Of a stretch of 64,000 nt of DNA, positions 25,405 to 34,282 are shown in pieces. The notes beneath the pieces were generated by a model, which saw nothing but the letters and a program-made list of their open reading frames with translations, was not told where the DNA came from and searched no databases. The DNA is from a bacterium (lineage in GTDB: Bacteria; Zhuqueibacterota; QNDG01; JAFGCO01). Each line of letters opens with the position of its first letter. Within the stretch, counting starts at the first letter, position 1. The DNA is taken from positions 62,001 to 126,000 of the forward strand of contig JAFGGN010000065.1 in assembly GCA_016930535.1 (NCBI GenBank). Direction: 5' to 3'. The translations under genes were made by a program, and so were the position numbers.

Positions 25405-26388
25405 ATGATACGGTTTCAGAATAATATCGTGACCGGCATTTTATTTTTCTGTATTACAGCAGGCATCATGTGGATTCCCGGATGTGATGAAAATCCGCTC
25501 GATGAGGAACCCGCCTATCCGGACGTCACACGGGAAGATAAAATTCCTGCGGATGCAGTAAAGATGACTCCGGATACGGATCTGTACCCGCCCGTGCTCC
25601 ATGCCGCGGGGTGGGAACAGCCCGTTCCGCTGCCGGGTCCCGTCAATACGGCCGGAGCGGAAGATTCCCCGTTTATCCCGGCAGGCGGGGATGAGCTGTA
25701 CTTTTTCTTCACACCGGATGTGGACGTGCCGGCCGAGAAGCAGATCCTGGATCAGGTCACCGGTATTTACCGGTCAAAATATGCCAGCGGATCCTGGCAG
25801 GCGCCCGAACGGATATGGCTTCAGGATCCCGGCAAACTGGCCCTGGACGGTGCCGAATTCGTGCAGGGAAATGAAATGTGGTTTGCCTCCGCCAGGGAGG
25901 GCTATGAGGGGCTGCACTGGTTCCGTGCGGATGATGACAACGGGACATGGACCAACTGGAGAAATGCGGATTTCGATCCCGGATTCGAAGTGGGAGAACT
26001 GCATATATACGGGGGTGAACTGTACTATCACTCTCCAAAGGCAGGCGGGAAGGGGCAGTACGATATCTGGAAATTAACGAATGTGAACGGAACCTGGCAG
26101 AATCCCGTGAATGTCGAAGCGGTCAATTCCACTGAAGTCGACGGCTGGCCCTATGTCACAACGGACGGCCGCGAACTGTGGTTCACGAGAACCTATCTCG
26201 GCAGCCCGGCCATTTTCCGGTCCGTGCGCGACGGTCAGGACTGGCAGGCGCCTGAGCTCATCCTGTCGCAGTTTGCCGGCGAAGGCACCATGGACGCATC
26301 CGGAAATATCTATTTCATCCATCACTATTTTATCGACGGGATCATGATCGAGGCGGATATCTATGTGTGTTACAAAACCGGCGTGTGA
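25405..26388 (+). CDS. Lipoprotein with PD40/WD40-like propeller repeats
   Basis: 327 residues from ATG 25405; a GTG 15 bases earlier is in frame but less likely. The signal peptide ends in a lipobox-like GIMWIPGC, so the mature protein is probably anchored by its cysteine. Repeats of the ELYFFFTPD, EMWFASARE, ELYYHSPKAGG.YDIW, ELWFTRTYLGSPAIF and NIYFIHH type are PD40 (TolB-like) blades. Its binding partner is unknown. It stands alone between the operon terminator and a QueG-like gene. Confidence 0.7.
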   Translation: MIRFQNNIVTGILFFCITAGIMWIPGCDENPLDEEPAYPDVTREDKIPADAVKMTPDTDLYPPVLHAAGWEQPVPLPGPVNTAGAEDSPFIPAGGDELYFFFTPDVDVPAEKQILDQVTGIYRSKYASGSWQAPERIWLQDPGKLALDGAEFVQGNEMWFASAREGYEGLHWFRADDDNGTWTNWRNADFDPGFEVGELHIYGGELYYHSPKAGGKGQYDIWKLTNVNGTWQNPVNVEAVNSTEVDGWPYVTTDGRELWFTRTYLGSPAIFRSVRDGQDWQAPELILSQFAGEGTMDASGNIYFIHHYFIDGIMIEADIYVCYKTGV

Positions 26389-26443
26389 ATCGGCCAGGAT
26401 CCGGCTCAGCCAAAACGATCATTTTTATTGAACAAAGGATGTC

Positions 26444-27112
26444 ATGAACAACAGTGCAATTAAGGAAATCGCGTTTCAATTAGGGGCCGATGTATGCGGT
26501 ATCGCAGGCATCGACCGGTTCGCTAAGACGCCGGAGGGATTCCATCCGGCCGACGTTTTCCCGCAGACAGAATCGGTCATCATATTCGGCAAACCGTTCG
26601 TCAGGAGCGTTTTCAAGGCGAAATCGAATGCTCCCTACACGCTGGTCAGAAATATGCTGATTCAGAAAATCGATGAAATTTCGTTACGCATGGCGGAAAG
26701 AATCGAGGAAGAGGGATTCGATGCTGTACCAATCCCTTCGTCCGAGCCGTACGAGTTCTGGGATGCCCTAAAACGGCACGGCCGTGGCATTCTGTCCATG
26801 AAACATGCGGCCGAACTGGCCGGCCTGGGGCACATCGGCAGGAACACGCTGCTCATCAACCGGGAGTACGGCAACCGGCTCTGGCTGGGCGCCGTGTTGA
26901 CGGGCATCGCGCTGGAATCCGATCAACCTGCGGATACGGCCTGTCCTCCCGATTGCCGGATCTGTCTCGATGCCTGTCCCATGGATGCGCTGGACGGCAC
27001 GACCATCGATCAGAAAAGATGCAGGCAGATCTGCCAGACATCCACCGAAGGCGGGGGATGGCTCCTGTCGTGCAATCTGTGCAGGGAAAAATGTCCGTTT
27101 TCGAGGGTGTAA
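26444..27112 (+). CDS. Epoxyqueuosine reductase (QueG)-like Fe-S protein, short form
   Basis: 222 residues against about 350-380 for QueG. The N-terminal GADVCGIAGIDRF and the central AAELAGLGHIGRNTLL block are QueG-type; the C-terminus has a two-cluster ferredoxin pattern CPPDCRICLDACP and CNLCREKCPFSRV, with an unusual CRQIC between. The C-terminal HEAT repeats of real QueG are missing, so the tRNA queuosine role is doubtful; many such short paralogues are uncharacterised reductases. It lies 27 bases upstream of a Cys-rich DUF3795 protein, possibly its partner. Confidence 0.6.
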   Translation: MNNSAIKEIAFQLGADVCGIAGIDRFAKTPEGFHPADVFPQTESVIIFGKPFVRSVFKAKSNAPYTLVRNMLIQKIDEISLRMAERIEEEGFDAVPIPSSEPYEFWDALKRHGRGILSMKHAAELAGLGHIGRNTLLINREYGNRLWLGAVLTGIALESDQPADTACPPDCRICLDACPMDALDGTTIDQKRCRQICQTSTEGGGWLLSCNLCREKCPFSRV

Positions 27113-27139
27113 TGGTCGATTGTCCATAAAAAAAAGAAG

Positions 27140-27985
27140 ATGAAAAAAGAACTGCTTTCACGATGCGGTTACCGCTGTGATTTATGCCTCGCCTATGCGG
27201 AAAGGGTCAGGCAGCACGATCAGAGAAACGAGTTGAGCGACGGCTGGCACAGAATTTTTGGTTTCAGGATTTCTCCGGAAAAAATCGTGTGCAACGGATG
27301 CCTGCAGACGGACGATTCCGGTACAACGGTCCTGATCGACAAAACCTGTCCAGTGCGGCCGTGTACAGCCGGGAAAGGTCTGGAGAACTGTGCCCAGTGC
27401 GGCGATTATTGCTGTGAGAAACTGAAAGAGAGAATCGTCGTTTACGGGGATCTCGAGGGAAGGATCACGCCGAAAATTTCCAGAACCGAATATCTCCGCT
27501 TTATCAAACCCTATGAAAATAAAAAACGCCTGGATGCATTCAGGCAGATCCATACACCGTATTTCCGTATGCTGAATCCTGCAATCATTCCTGATGATGC
27601 CGGGATGCGTCTTTTTTTAGGCCGGGATGAGGTACTAACTGTCTGGGACGGGTTGTTGGAATTTATGGACTGCCATTACAGACTGGAAAGAACCATCTGT
27701 TTCGGTGGAAAGAAATACGGATGGGCCGTCAAATACAGGCATCGTACGAAAACCATTGTCACATTTTTTCCTGAAAGGCACAGCTTAACCGTCCTCATGG
27801 TGTTCGGTCGAAAGGAGCTGGAAAGCGTGTCCGGCATGAGCGAATCACTGCATCCAGACATACTGCACATGATAGGGCAGACGAAACTGTATCATGACGG
27901 CAAATGGGTATGGATCCGTCTGAAAGATGACCGATATGAGAAGCATATTCGCAGCCTGATCGGGATAAAAAGAAAACCCTTATAA
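27140..27985 (+). CDS. DUF3795-DUF3788 fusion protein
   Basis: 281 residues. Residues 1-100 form a Cys-rich DUF3795-type domain (SRCGYRCDLCLAY, CNGCL, CPVRPC, CAQCGDYCC) that likely binds metal. Residues about 160-280 match DUF3788: FGGKKYGWAVKYRHR, VMVFGRKELESV and TKLYHDGKWVWIRL. Both families are uncharacterised and are normally separate proteins. It follows the QueG-like gene closely and may share its transcript. Confidence 0.6.
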   Translation: MKKELLSRCGYRCDLCLAYAERVRQHDQRNELSDGWHRIFGFRISPEKIVCNGCLQTDDSGTTVLIDKTCPVRPCTAGKGLENCAQCGDYCCEKLKERIVVYGDLEGRITPKISRTEYLRFIKPYENKKRLDAFRQIHTPYFRMLNPAIIPDDAGMRLFLGRDEVLTVWDGLLEFMDCHYRLERTICFGGKKYGWAVKYRHRTKTIVTFFPERHSLTVLMVFGRKELESVSGMSESLHPDILHMIGQTKLYHDGKWVWIRLKDDRYEKHIRSLIGIKRKPL

Positions 27986-28070
27986 ATATCCGGATCCGGC
28001 TGTCAGTCGTCCGGGCCAACCGTGATTGATCTTCAAGCCACTGGAAAAGCTATTGGTTCCCGATCATTCT

Positions 28071-28091
28071 GTAGCGGCACTTACGTGCCGC
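28071..28091. repeat. TGTAG-prefixed palindrome (GCGGCAC/GTGCCGC)
   Basis: Perfect 7-base arms (28074-28080 and 28085-28091) around ttac, preceded by ctgtag, as is the palindrome at 8250-8270. It lies in the 211-base leader upstream of the AAA ATPase gene. Confidence 0.55.
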
Positions 28092-28265
28092 CTTTGGCGA
28101 TGGGTCATTTACAGATGCGCCGGCTCCGGCTCTTCGTTGGCTGCAATTATTTATTGATTTTGTCCATTGCTTTACATAATATTCCATTATTAGGACATGA
28201 ACCAAATCCGGCGATTTCAGATCGCTTTCGCACAGAATGTACGCATAACAGGTTGGGGCTGCTGT

Positions 28266-31200
28266 ATGAAGAGCCAGCATACTTCCGAATTCATATCCGA
28301 TGATCCCGGTTTCATGATCGAGCAGATTTTTCTGCCTTTTCGTGACACGGCCCTCCGGCAGCTGGATTCCTGGTACGAACGGGCCGCCGGACAATGTGCG
28401 GCACTGTTCGATGTCATTGACAACGCCTCAAAAGTTCTTCGGGAACGTGAACATGCAGACAGGGTCAGTCCGGCCGTTGTCGCAGAGCGGTTTTCAGCGT
28501 TTCAATCATTCCATGCAGCATGGCAGACCCCGGATCAGGATATCACTCAAAAGGGAGGATTCAGGGAAGCCTGGCAGAATGCCCTGGCTGTTCTGGACGG
28601 ATTGCCGGGATTCGTTCAAATTGTTCTTCGGCCGGAGGATTTTGACCGCCGTTCAGGAGACAATCCGGAAAAACGGTTTGCCAGGTTCCGTACGCGCAGA
28701 ATTATTCAATCCGGCAGATGGTTTCATCAAATCCGGTCCGCAGTTTCGAAAACCATAAAAAAGAAGGCGTACGAACCATTCGTACCGGTACGGAACGCCC
28801 GGATCGATCATTTCATCAGAACCTTCTTTCTGATTCCCGCCAATACCAGCCTGCTGAATGCCTGGATCGAATATAACGGCTTCCTGGGCGGCCTGTTCAA
28901 GGATCTTGAATCGTATTGCGACCGGGCAGTCAGCCCCGACATGCATCATGAGGACCAGGATCATTCTGAGGAAGAAAAACCGCTCATTACCGGATCTGAT
29001 CAGCTTCGTAAGGAAATTCTCCGGGCAGGAGAAGAGGCGGCGATTTCAATGGTGCAGCAGCTCGAGGCCATACTCGAAGATGCAAAAATCCGGCTCCGCG
29101 TTGCATGTACCCCCCTGCTTCCGGCATCCCGTTTTTCGAATCGAGTGGTCAGAAAGAAGAGAAACCGGTTCGGAAAACAACTGAATCGGGCCGGATCGGC
29201 CTGGACCATGTACTGGGACGGGACGCGAAGGGAATGGAAAAAGGACATCGATCTTTCTGCTGCCGGATGGTCCGTTGTCGCCCTGTGCGACGAACAGGCG
29301 AAAGAAACGTCCGGCCGCCTGATGACGGACATTGCCGGCAGGCTTGACCGGATCGCAAAGGCCATTCAAAAAGAGTCGCTCATTCTTAAACGTTCGGGTA
29401 AAAACCTTAATAAAGTTCAGAAAACGGCGCTTCGGCAGAAAACGGGCCGCGAGCTGTGCGAAAGGGCCATACCGGCTGTGATCGATGGCATGATCGACCT
29501 GGGTCTTGATACACTTTCAGTGGATATTGAAAAGGAATTTGATGAAAAACTGAAACTGCTGGATGAAGAATATACGGTATTCATTAACAAGGAATCCGGC
29601 GGTGTTCTGCCGAAAATCCGGTTCGAAGCGATTCCCATGCGGCAGATCATCGGAGACTATTCTGCGGCTGTTTTTAAAAAGCGTCTGGACGGGATTCAGG
29701 ATGAAGTGCATTCGATGGCGCTGAATCTGTCCAATGAATTGTCCGCACTGGCTGAAGTGCTCTATTATGCGTTCGATACGGCAGATGAATCTGGATCGCA
29801 CCGTAAAACCGGATCCCGGGAGTTCACATGGGCAGAAGCGGTTCTGGACGGATTTCAGAGAACCGTCACACGGATTGATTCACTCAAAGGAGAACTTCAT
29901 GATTTCGGACAGTTCATCGAATCACAAATCCTGCTTGCTGCCGTCGATTTTGCCGAAAGCGTCAATGAATACAGACAGAATGAGCGGCTTTTCAAGTTAA
30001 AGCTTTCTGTAACCCGGTCCAGGATCCGGGGACGATTTAAAAATTTATGGCGCATGTTGTATCGAAAACTCGCATTCTGGACCCGGATTGCATTGAGACG
30101 GCTCAGAAGATTGTTACGTCGTACGAATAAAAGTGTCATTACACTGTTTTCGAAATGGCTGGCGGCCACACGATTGGGTAAAATACGCCGGGCCGGGCAG
30201 CAGGGCATCATTTCATATCTTCACGAAACCGAACGGTATATCAATACCCTTCCGGCCATTTATCAGCGATTGTTCTGCTTCACACCGGTCAATACCAAAA
30301 AACTGTTTATCGGCAGAGAGGAAGAACTGGCCGGATTTTCGGATGAAGTCAGCCATTGGAAAAACAGCCGGCGCGGTATGATTGCCATTACAGGTGAGCG
30401 TGGATGCGGTAAGACCAGTTTTATACAGCTTGCCGGGTCGCGGGCCTTCGACAATTTGCAGGTAGAGACCGTGCAGTGCAGCAGTACATTAAGAAACGAA
30501 GACGATTTGATGAACATGCTGAAAGTGCCGCTTGCCTGTACAGGGTGCCATACCCTGAAACAGATGGAAGACCGGATTTTAACCTTCGATGCACCAATGG
30601 TCTGTGTTTTGGAGGATCTTCATTTTCTGTTTTTGAAAACGATTGAGAGTATTCAGGTTTTAAGACAGCTTTTGCTGTTTTTCAAAGCCACAGAGTCAAG
30701 AATTTTATGGATCGTCACCTGCAGCAGTTATGCGTGGCAGTTTCTGGACAGGGCCGTCAGAATAGCCGGTTTCTTCCAGGCGGTAATGCAGCTTTCGGAT
30801 TTTTCCAGCGAGGATATCAAGGCACTCGTACTGAACCGTCACCGGCTCAGCGGAATCACGCTCAGGTTTGTACCGGATGTTTCTGTAAAACAGATAAAAG
30901 CGTACAGAAAGCTGAATAATGCACACAAGCGGCAGGAATGGCTCATGGACCATTATTTTGAAAATCTTCAGAAAGTTTCTGCAGGCAATCTTTCGGCTGC
31001 TATGCTGTTCTGGCTGCGGTCCATTCAGCAGAAAGAAAAACAGTTTGAGGTTCCGGCCACGCTGTCGATAGACACCGATTTTTTGTATGATCTTTCATCC
31101 GATGATCAGTTCGTCCTGACAGCAATCGTGCAGCATGGACAGCTTTCGATTGCCGAATTCAGGGAGATCTTTATGGAATCTCCTGACAGAGCCAGGGAAC

Positions 31201-31319
31201 TGCTTGTCGGGCTCAAGAACCGCGGACTTTTATTCGAGAAGAACGGGTATTATGAAATCCATTTTTTCCTTTATAAACCACTTGTGAGATTGCTGTATGA
31301 ACGCCGGTTTCTGCACTAA
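28266..31319 (+). CDS. Large AAA/STAND-like ATPase with helical N-terminus and winged helix
   Basis: 1,017 residues from ATG 28266; an in-frame ATG at 28197 would add 23 residues but falls in a stretch also found in noncoding sequence at 15265. Residues 1 to about 600 are predicted mostly helical with coiled-coil character; a strongly basic, hydrophobic patch (about 605-645) could touch membrane or nucleic acid. GREEELAGF starts the ATPase domain, with Walker A GERGCGKTS near 710-718 and a Walker B-like VCVLEDLHF near 780. A C-terminal winged-helix-like segment (QLSIAEFREIFMES...RGLLFEKNG) follows. The gene overlaps the MscS-channel gene by 23 bases. No known system with this arrangement is recognised; a role as an ATP-dependent switch for the channel is inference. 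Confidence 0.65.
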   Translation: MKSQHTSEFISDDPGFMIEQIFLPFRDTALRQLDSWYERAAGQCAALFDVIDNASKVLREREHADRVSPAVVAERFSAFQSFHAAWQTPDQDITQKGGFREAWQNALAVLDGLPGFVQIVLRPEDFDRRSGDNPEKRFARFRTRRIIQSGRWFHQIRSAVSKTIKKKAYEPFVPVRNARIDHFIRTFFLIPANTSLLNAWIEYNGFLGGLFKDLESYCDRAVSPDMHHEDQDHSEEEKPLITGSDQLRKEILRAGEEAAISMVQQLEAILEDAKIRLRVACTPLLPASRFSNRVVRKKRNRFGKQLNRAGSAWTMYWDGTRREWKKDIDLSAAGWSVVALCDEQAKETSGRLMTDIAGRLDRIAKAIQKESLILKRSGKNLNKVQKTALRQKTGRELCERAIPAVIDGMIDLGLDTLSVDIEKEFDEKLKLLDEEYTVFINKESGGVLPKIRFEAIPMRQIIGDYSAAVFKKRLDGIQDEVHSMALNLSNELSALAEVLYYAFDTADESGSHRKTGSREFTWAEAVLDGFQRTVTRIDSLKGELHDFGQFIESQILLAAVDFAESVNEYRQNERLFKLKLSVTRSRIRGRFKNLWRMLYRKLAFWTRIALRRLRRLLRRTNKSVITLFSKWLAATRLGKIRRAGQQGIISYLHETERYINTLPAIYQRLFCFTPVNTKKLFIGREEELAGFSDEVSHWKNSRRGMIAITGERGCGKTSFIQLAGSRAFDNLQVETVQCSSTLRNEDDLMNMLKVPLACTGCHTLKQMEDRILTFDAPMVCVLEDLHFLFLKTIESIQVLRQLLLFFKATESRILWIVTCSSYAWQFLDRAVRIAGFFQAVMQLSDFSSEDIKALVLNRHRLSGITLRFVPDVSVKQIKAYRKLNNAHKRQEWLMDHYFENLQKVSAGNLSAAMLFWLRSIQQKEKQFEVPATLSIDTDFLYDLSSDDQFVLTAIVQHGQLSIAEFREIFMESPDRARELLVGLKNRGLLFEKNGYYEIHFFLYKPLVRLLYERRFLH

Positions 31320-32307
31320 GAAAATCATTCTGTTCTCAGGCATTATACTGGCCTGTCATTTCCATGCGATACACGGGGAGTCTCTCACCGGTCTCGTGCC
31401 TTCAGATCCGGTCCCGGCAGGATTGTCAGGACAAACCGGCCGGAATGCGGACACCTCGTCTGCCGGTATTTTGAAGACCCATTCCGCGGACACGGTTCAC
31501 AATGATATGCTGAAGGGCAGCGGAATTCAGGAAACCACGGTCAAACCGGCCGTGCGGATCATCACAACATCCAAACTGCTTTCCTCGATATTCGTGTTGA
31601 TTCTCGGATGGCTTGCCCTGAAATATATCACCCTGCTTTTGAATATGGCCTCGGAGCGCTGGGCCCAGTACAGGCTGACCATCAAGGGTTTTGTCCCCGT
31701 GTTCCGTATTGCCGGCTGGACGGCCCTTATCTACTTCGTAATTATTGGCATTATCAGGCCGCCGGTTCAGTCGGTCCTTGCGCTTACGGCATCCGCCGGG
31801 ATCGCCATCGGTTTTGCCAGCCAGGATATACTTAAAAATATTTTCGGCGGCATTGTGATCCTTCTGGACAAACCGTTCAAAGTGGGGGACAAGATACTGA
31901 TCGATACGCATTATGGAGAGGTTATTCATATCGGTCTCAGGACCGTGCGGCTTGTCACACCGGATGACTCCCAGGTTGCCGTACCGAACAGTGAAATCAT
32001 GAACCGTTCGGTATCCAATGCGAACTCGGGGGAGCCGGATTGTCATGTGGCCGTCGATTTTTATTTTGACAGGGAACTGGATCTTGACAGGGCTCATGCC
32101 CTGGCCGTACAGTGTGCCTACCTGTCGCGCTATACATTTCTTAAAAAACCGGTGTCCGTTGTTTTCAGGAATGAAATTCATCAGGGCAGAAGCCTGATTC
32201 ATATGAAACTGAAGGTCTATGTGTTCGATCACCGATTCGAATTTGCCTGCATCAGCGATCTGACCAAGATCGTGCTCAGAGAATTCCGGAAAACCGGATT
32301 GGCATGA
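31297..32307 (+). CDS. MscS-family small-conductance mechanosensitive channel
   Basis: 336 residues. It has an N-terminal signal-like helix, a polar, presumably periplasmic 70-residue segment, then two to three helices (IFVLILGWLALKYITLL, IAGWTALIYFVIIGII). The family-defining pore-lining helix (ALTASAGIAIGFASQDILKNIFGG) and beta domain (DKPFKVGDKILI, VPNSEIMNRSVSNAN) follow. MscS channels open on membrane tension and release solutes, but members with extra partners can serve signalling or abortive functions. Its start lies within the end of the AAA ATPase gene and its stop is four bases before the LRR gene, implying a coupled three-gene unit. Confidence 0.85.
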   Translation: MNAGFCTKKIILFSGIILACHFHAIHGESLTGLVPSDPVPAGLSGQTGRNADTSSAGILKTHSADTVHNDMLKGSGIQETTVKPAVRIITTSKLLSSIFVLILGWLALKYITLLLNMASERWAQYRLTIKGFVPVFRIAGWTALIYFVIIGIIRPPVQSVLALTASAGIAIGFASQDILKNIFGGIVILLDKPFKVGDKILIDTHYGEVIHIGLRTVRLVTPDDSQVAVPNSEIMNRSVSNANSGEPDCHVAVDFYFDRELDLDRAHALAVQCAYLSRYTFLKKPVSVVFRNEIHQGRSLIHMKLKVYVFDHRFEFACISDLTKIVLREFRKTGLA

Positions 32308-32311
32308 CAAA

Positions 32312-33004
32312 ATGAGCGATTTGGAAATAATCGGCGACATTGCCGGGATTCTGAACATGCATCTGCAGAACCTGGATGAAATCCCGGTGAGGGATCAGGG
32401 ATATGCTGCGGACGTACAGGGTAACATCGTCGAATTTGTCCTCTATGAATGTACGGACAGCACATTGATTTCTCTGGTTCCCGGCCTGAGCAAATTCCGG
32501 AAGCTGGTCCGTCTCGAATTCAGTTTCAGTGAACTCACGGACATTACCCCGCTTCAGAACCTGACCGGACTGACCCATCTGAACCTTATGAACAACCGGA
32601 TCACGGATGTCGGACCGCTCGGCCATCTTACGGGCCTCACATCATTGAATATCTCATGCAACCGGATCCGGGATCTGTCCCCGCTGGCCGGATTGAACAA
32701 TCTCGTGGAGCTGCTCGGATTCGGCAATCAGATCGAGTCCCTCGGGCCCGTTCAGAATCTGATTCAGTTAAAGGAGCTGAATCTGTCGAGCAACCGCATT
32801 TCGGACCTGTCTCCGGTCACTTTCCTGGGCCAATTGGCAAAGCTCTACCTGTCGGACAATCTGATTCGGGATATTTCCCCGCTGCGGCAGCTCGACGGTC
32901 TGCAGGTGCTGAAGCTGTCGAACAATCAAATCACGGATGCGTCACCGCTCGAGGAGCTGAAGGATCTGAAGGAAAAGGATTTAAAATCCAATCCGGTTCG
33001 GTAA
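32312..33004 (+). CDS. Leucine-rich-repeat protein (internalin-type repeats)
   Basis: 230 residues. From about residue 55, seven repeats of about 22 residues follow the pattern LxxLxxLxLxxNxIxDxxPL (for example LNLMNNRITDVGPL, LNLSSNRISDLSPV, LYLSDNLIRDISPL). There is no signal peptide or membrane segment, so it is cytosolic, unlike surface internalins. The N-terminal 55 residues are not recognised. It is the third gene of the ATPase-channel cassette and could be the specificity or partner-binding part. Confidence 0.78.
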   Translation: MSDLEIIGDIAGILNMHLQNLDEIPVRDQGYAADVQGNIVEFVLYECTDSTLISLVPGLSKFRKLVRLEFSFSELTDITPLQNLTGLTHLNLMNNRITDVGPLGHLTGLTSLNISCNRIRDLSPLAGLNNLVELLGFGNQIESLGPVQNLIQLKELNLSSNRISDLSPVTFLGQLAKLYLSDNLIRDISPLRQLDGLQVLKLSNNQITDASPLEELKDLKEKDLKSNPVR

Positions 33005-33016
33005 GCAACGTGGTTT

Positions 33017-33051
33017 TCCGGCGGTTTCGGAATAATCCGGAAGCCGCCGGA
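33017..33051. terminator. Bidirectional hairpin between convergent genes
   Basis: 12-base arms tccggcggtttc (33017-33028) and gaagccgccgga (33040-33051), one G-T pair, 11-base loop. No T-run follows on either strand. It sits between the LRR gene and the minus-strand oxygenase gene. Confidence 0.55.
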
Positions 33052-33127
33052 CCATAAGGATTCCTCGTTCTTGTATCTGTCCCACCCTGTTCGTCCGGGA
33101 ATCATTACTGCAAGCGTTGAGGATGAT

Positions 33128-34258
33128 TTATCTCGAATAAACATGATTCGCCGGGTGACGGGCCTGGGCCGCTTCCTGATATTCGGCGATCAATGTATTC
33201 ATCAGGGTCCTCACCGGCACGATTTCTTTGATGCGCCAGACATTCGCACCCGCAAAGGCGAATCCGTTCTGAAGATGGCCGTCTTTGGCCTGAGTCAGGG
33301 CCACGGCAATGCAGTAAGGCGCTTCCTGAAAATCGCAGGTACGCAGGCATTTCCACGGGCACTGGAACGGGGTCTTGATCCCGGCGGACACATCGTCAAG
33401 AAATTGGTTCCGGATGGCGCGCCCCGGCAGACCGACCGGGCTCTGGATAATCGTCACATCCTTTTTTTCAGACTGTATATAGGCCTGCTTGAAACGGATA
33501 TCCGCGTCGCATTCATCCGTGGCCACGAAACGGGTTCCCATCTGAACTCCCCGGGCACCCAGCTGCATGATGTTGAAAATGTCCTGACCCGTATAGAGTC
33601 CGCCGCCGGCGAAAACAGGCAGCTGTTTTCCGAATGCCTGTTCATAGGGCTGGAGCTCGGTCACCACTTCGGGGACGAGCTTTTCAAGGGCATGGGCCGG
33701 ATCATCGATCTGTTCGGGTTTAAATCCCAGATGACCTCCGGCCAGCGGACCCTCGACGACCACACCGTCCGGAATATGCTGAAACCGTTTCTCCCAGAAG
33801 TTAAAAATGACTTTCGCAGCCTTGGCGGATGAGACGATCGGGATGACTTTTGTGGACATGCTTCTCAGTCGTTCCGGTGGAAACGCTTCTGAAAATTTAA
33901 GCGGCAGTCCCGCGCCCAAAAACAAAAAATCCGCATTTTCCTCCACAGCCCCCTCGATTAAATTATCATAATCGGACAGGGCCACCATGATGTTTACCCC
34001 GATCAGCCCGCTGGTTTTCTCGCGGGCTTTCCGGATCTCCTTTTGCAGCGCACGCTTGTTGGCCTCTTTAAAATGGGTTTTAAAATCAGGTTCGTTCAGT
34101 CCGAGGCCGACGGCCGATATCACGCCGATACCGCCCTCATTGGCCACGGCGGAAGCCAGTCCTGCTCCGGAAATCCCAACGCCCATGCCTCCCTGAATAA
34201 TGGGAACAGGTATCGTGATGTCTCCGATATTCAAACCGGGAATGGTTGGTTTTATCAT
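33128..34258 (-). CDS. Nitronate monooxygenase / FabK-like FMN enzyme
   Basis: 376 residues from ATG 34258 (MIKPTIPG), preceded by SD aaggag; an upstream TTG in frame is less good. PIIQGGMGVGISGAGLASAVANEGG is the FMN-barrel entry of this family (truncated here), with AGGGLYTGQDI and GARGVQMGTRFVATDEC as the phosphate-binding part. Family members oxidise nitronates or act as enoyl-ACP reductases; which one cannot be told. The gene is followed on the same strand, upstream, by a radical-SAM gene at 24 bases, so both share a transcript. Confidence 0.8.
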   Translation of the reverse strand: MIKPTIPGLNIGDITIPVPIIQGGMGVGISGAGLASAVANEGGIGVISAVGLGLNEPDFKTHFKEANKRALQKEIRKAREKTSGLIGVNIMVALSDYDNLIEGAVEENADFLFLGAGLPLKFSEAFPPERLRSMSTKVIPIVSSAKAAKVIFNFWEKRFQHIPDGVVVEGPLAGGHLGFKPEQIDDPAHALEKLVPEVVTELQPYEQAFGKQLPVFAGGGLYTGQDIFNIMQLGARGVQMGTRFVATDECDADIRFKQAYIQSEKKDVTIIQSPVGLPGRAIRNQFLDDVSAGIKTPFQCPWKCLRTCDFQEAPYCIAVALTQAKDGHLQNGFAFAGANVWRIKEIVPVRTLMNTLIAEYQEAAQARHPANHVYSR

Positions 34259-34282
34259 CAATGACTCCTTGTTCAACAGTTT

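Noticed and set aside
15258..28205. Similar stretch attatt(t)aggacatgaacc at about 15262 and at 28187
   Set aside because: About 17 shared bases without further similarity on either side; too short to call a repeat, but used as a minor argument against the 28197 start.
33071..33832. Plus-strand frame opposite the nitronate monooxygenase gene
   Set aside because: The minus-strand gene has a complete, recognisable FMN enzyme sequence; the plus-strand frame has no recognisable domain.
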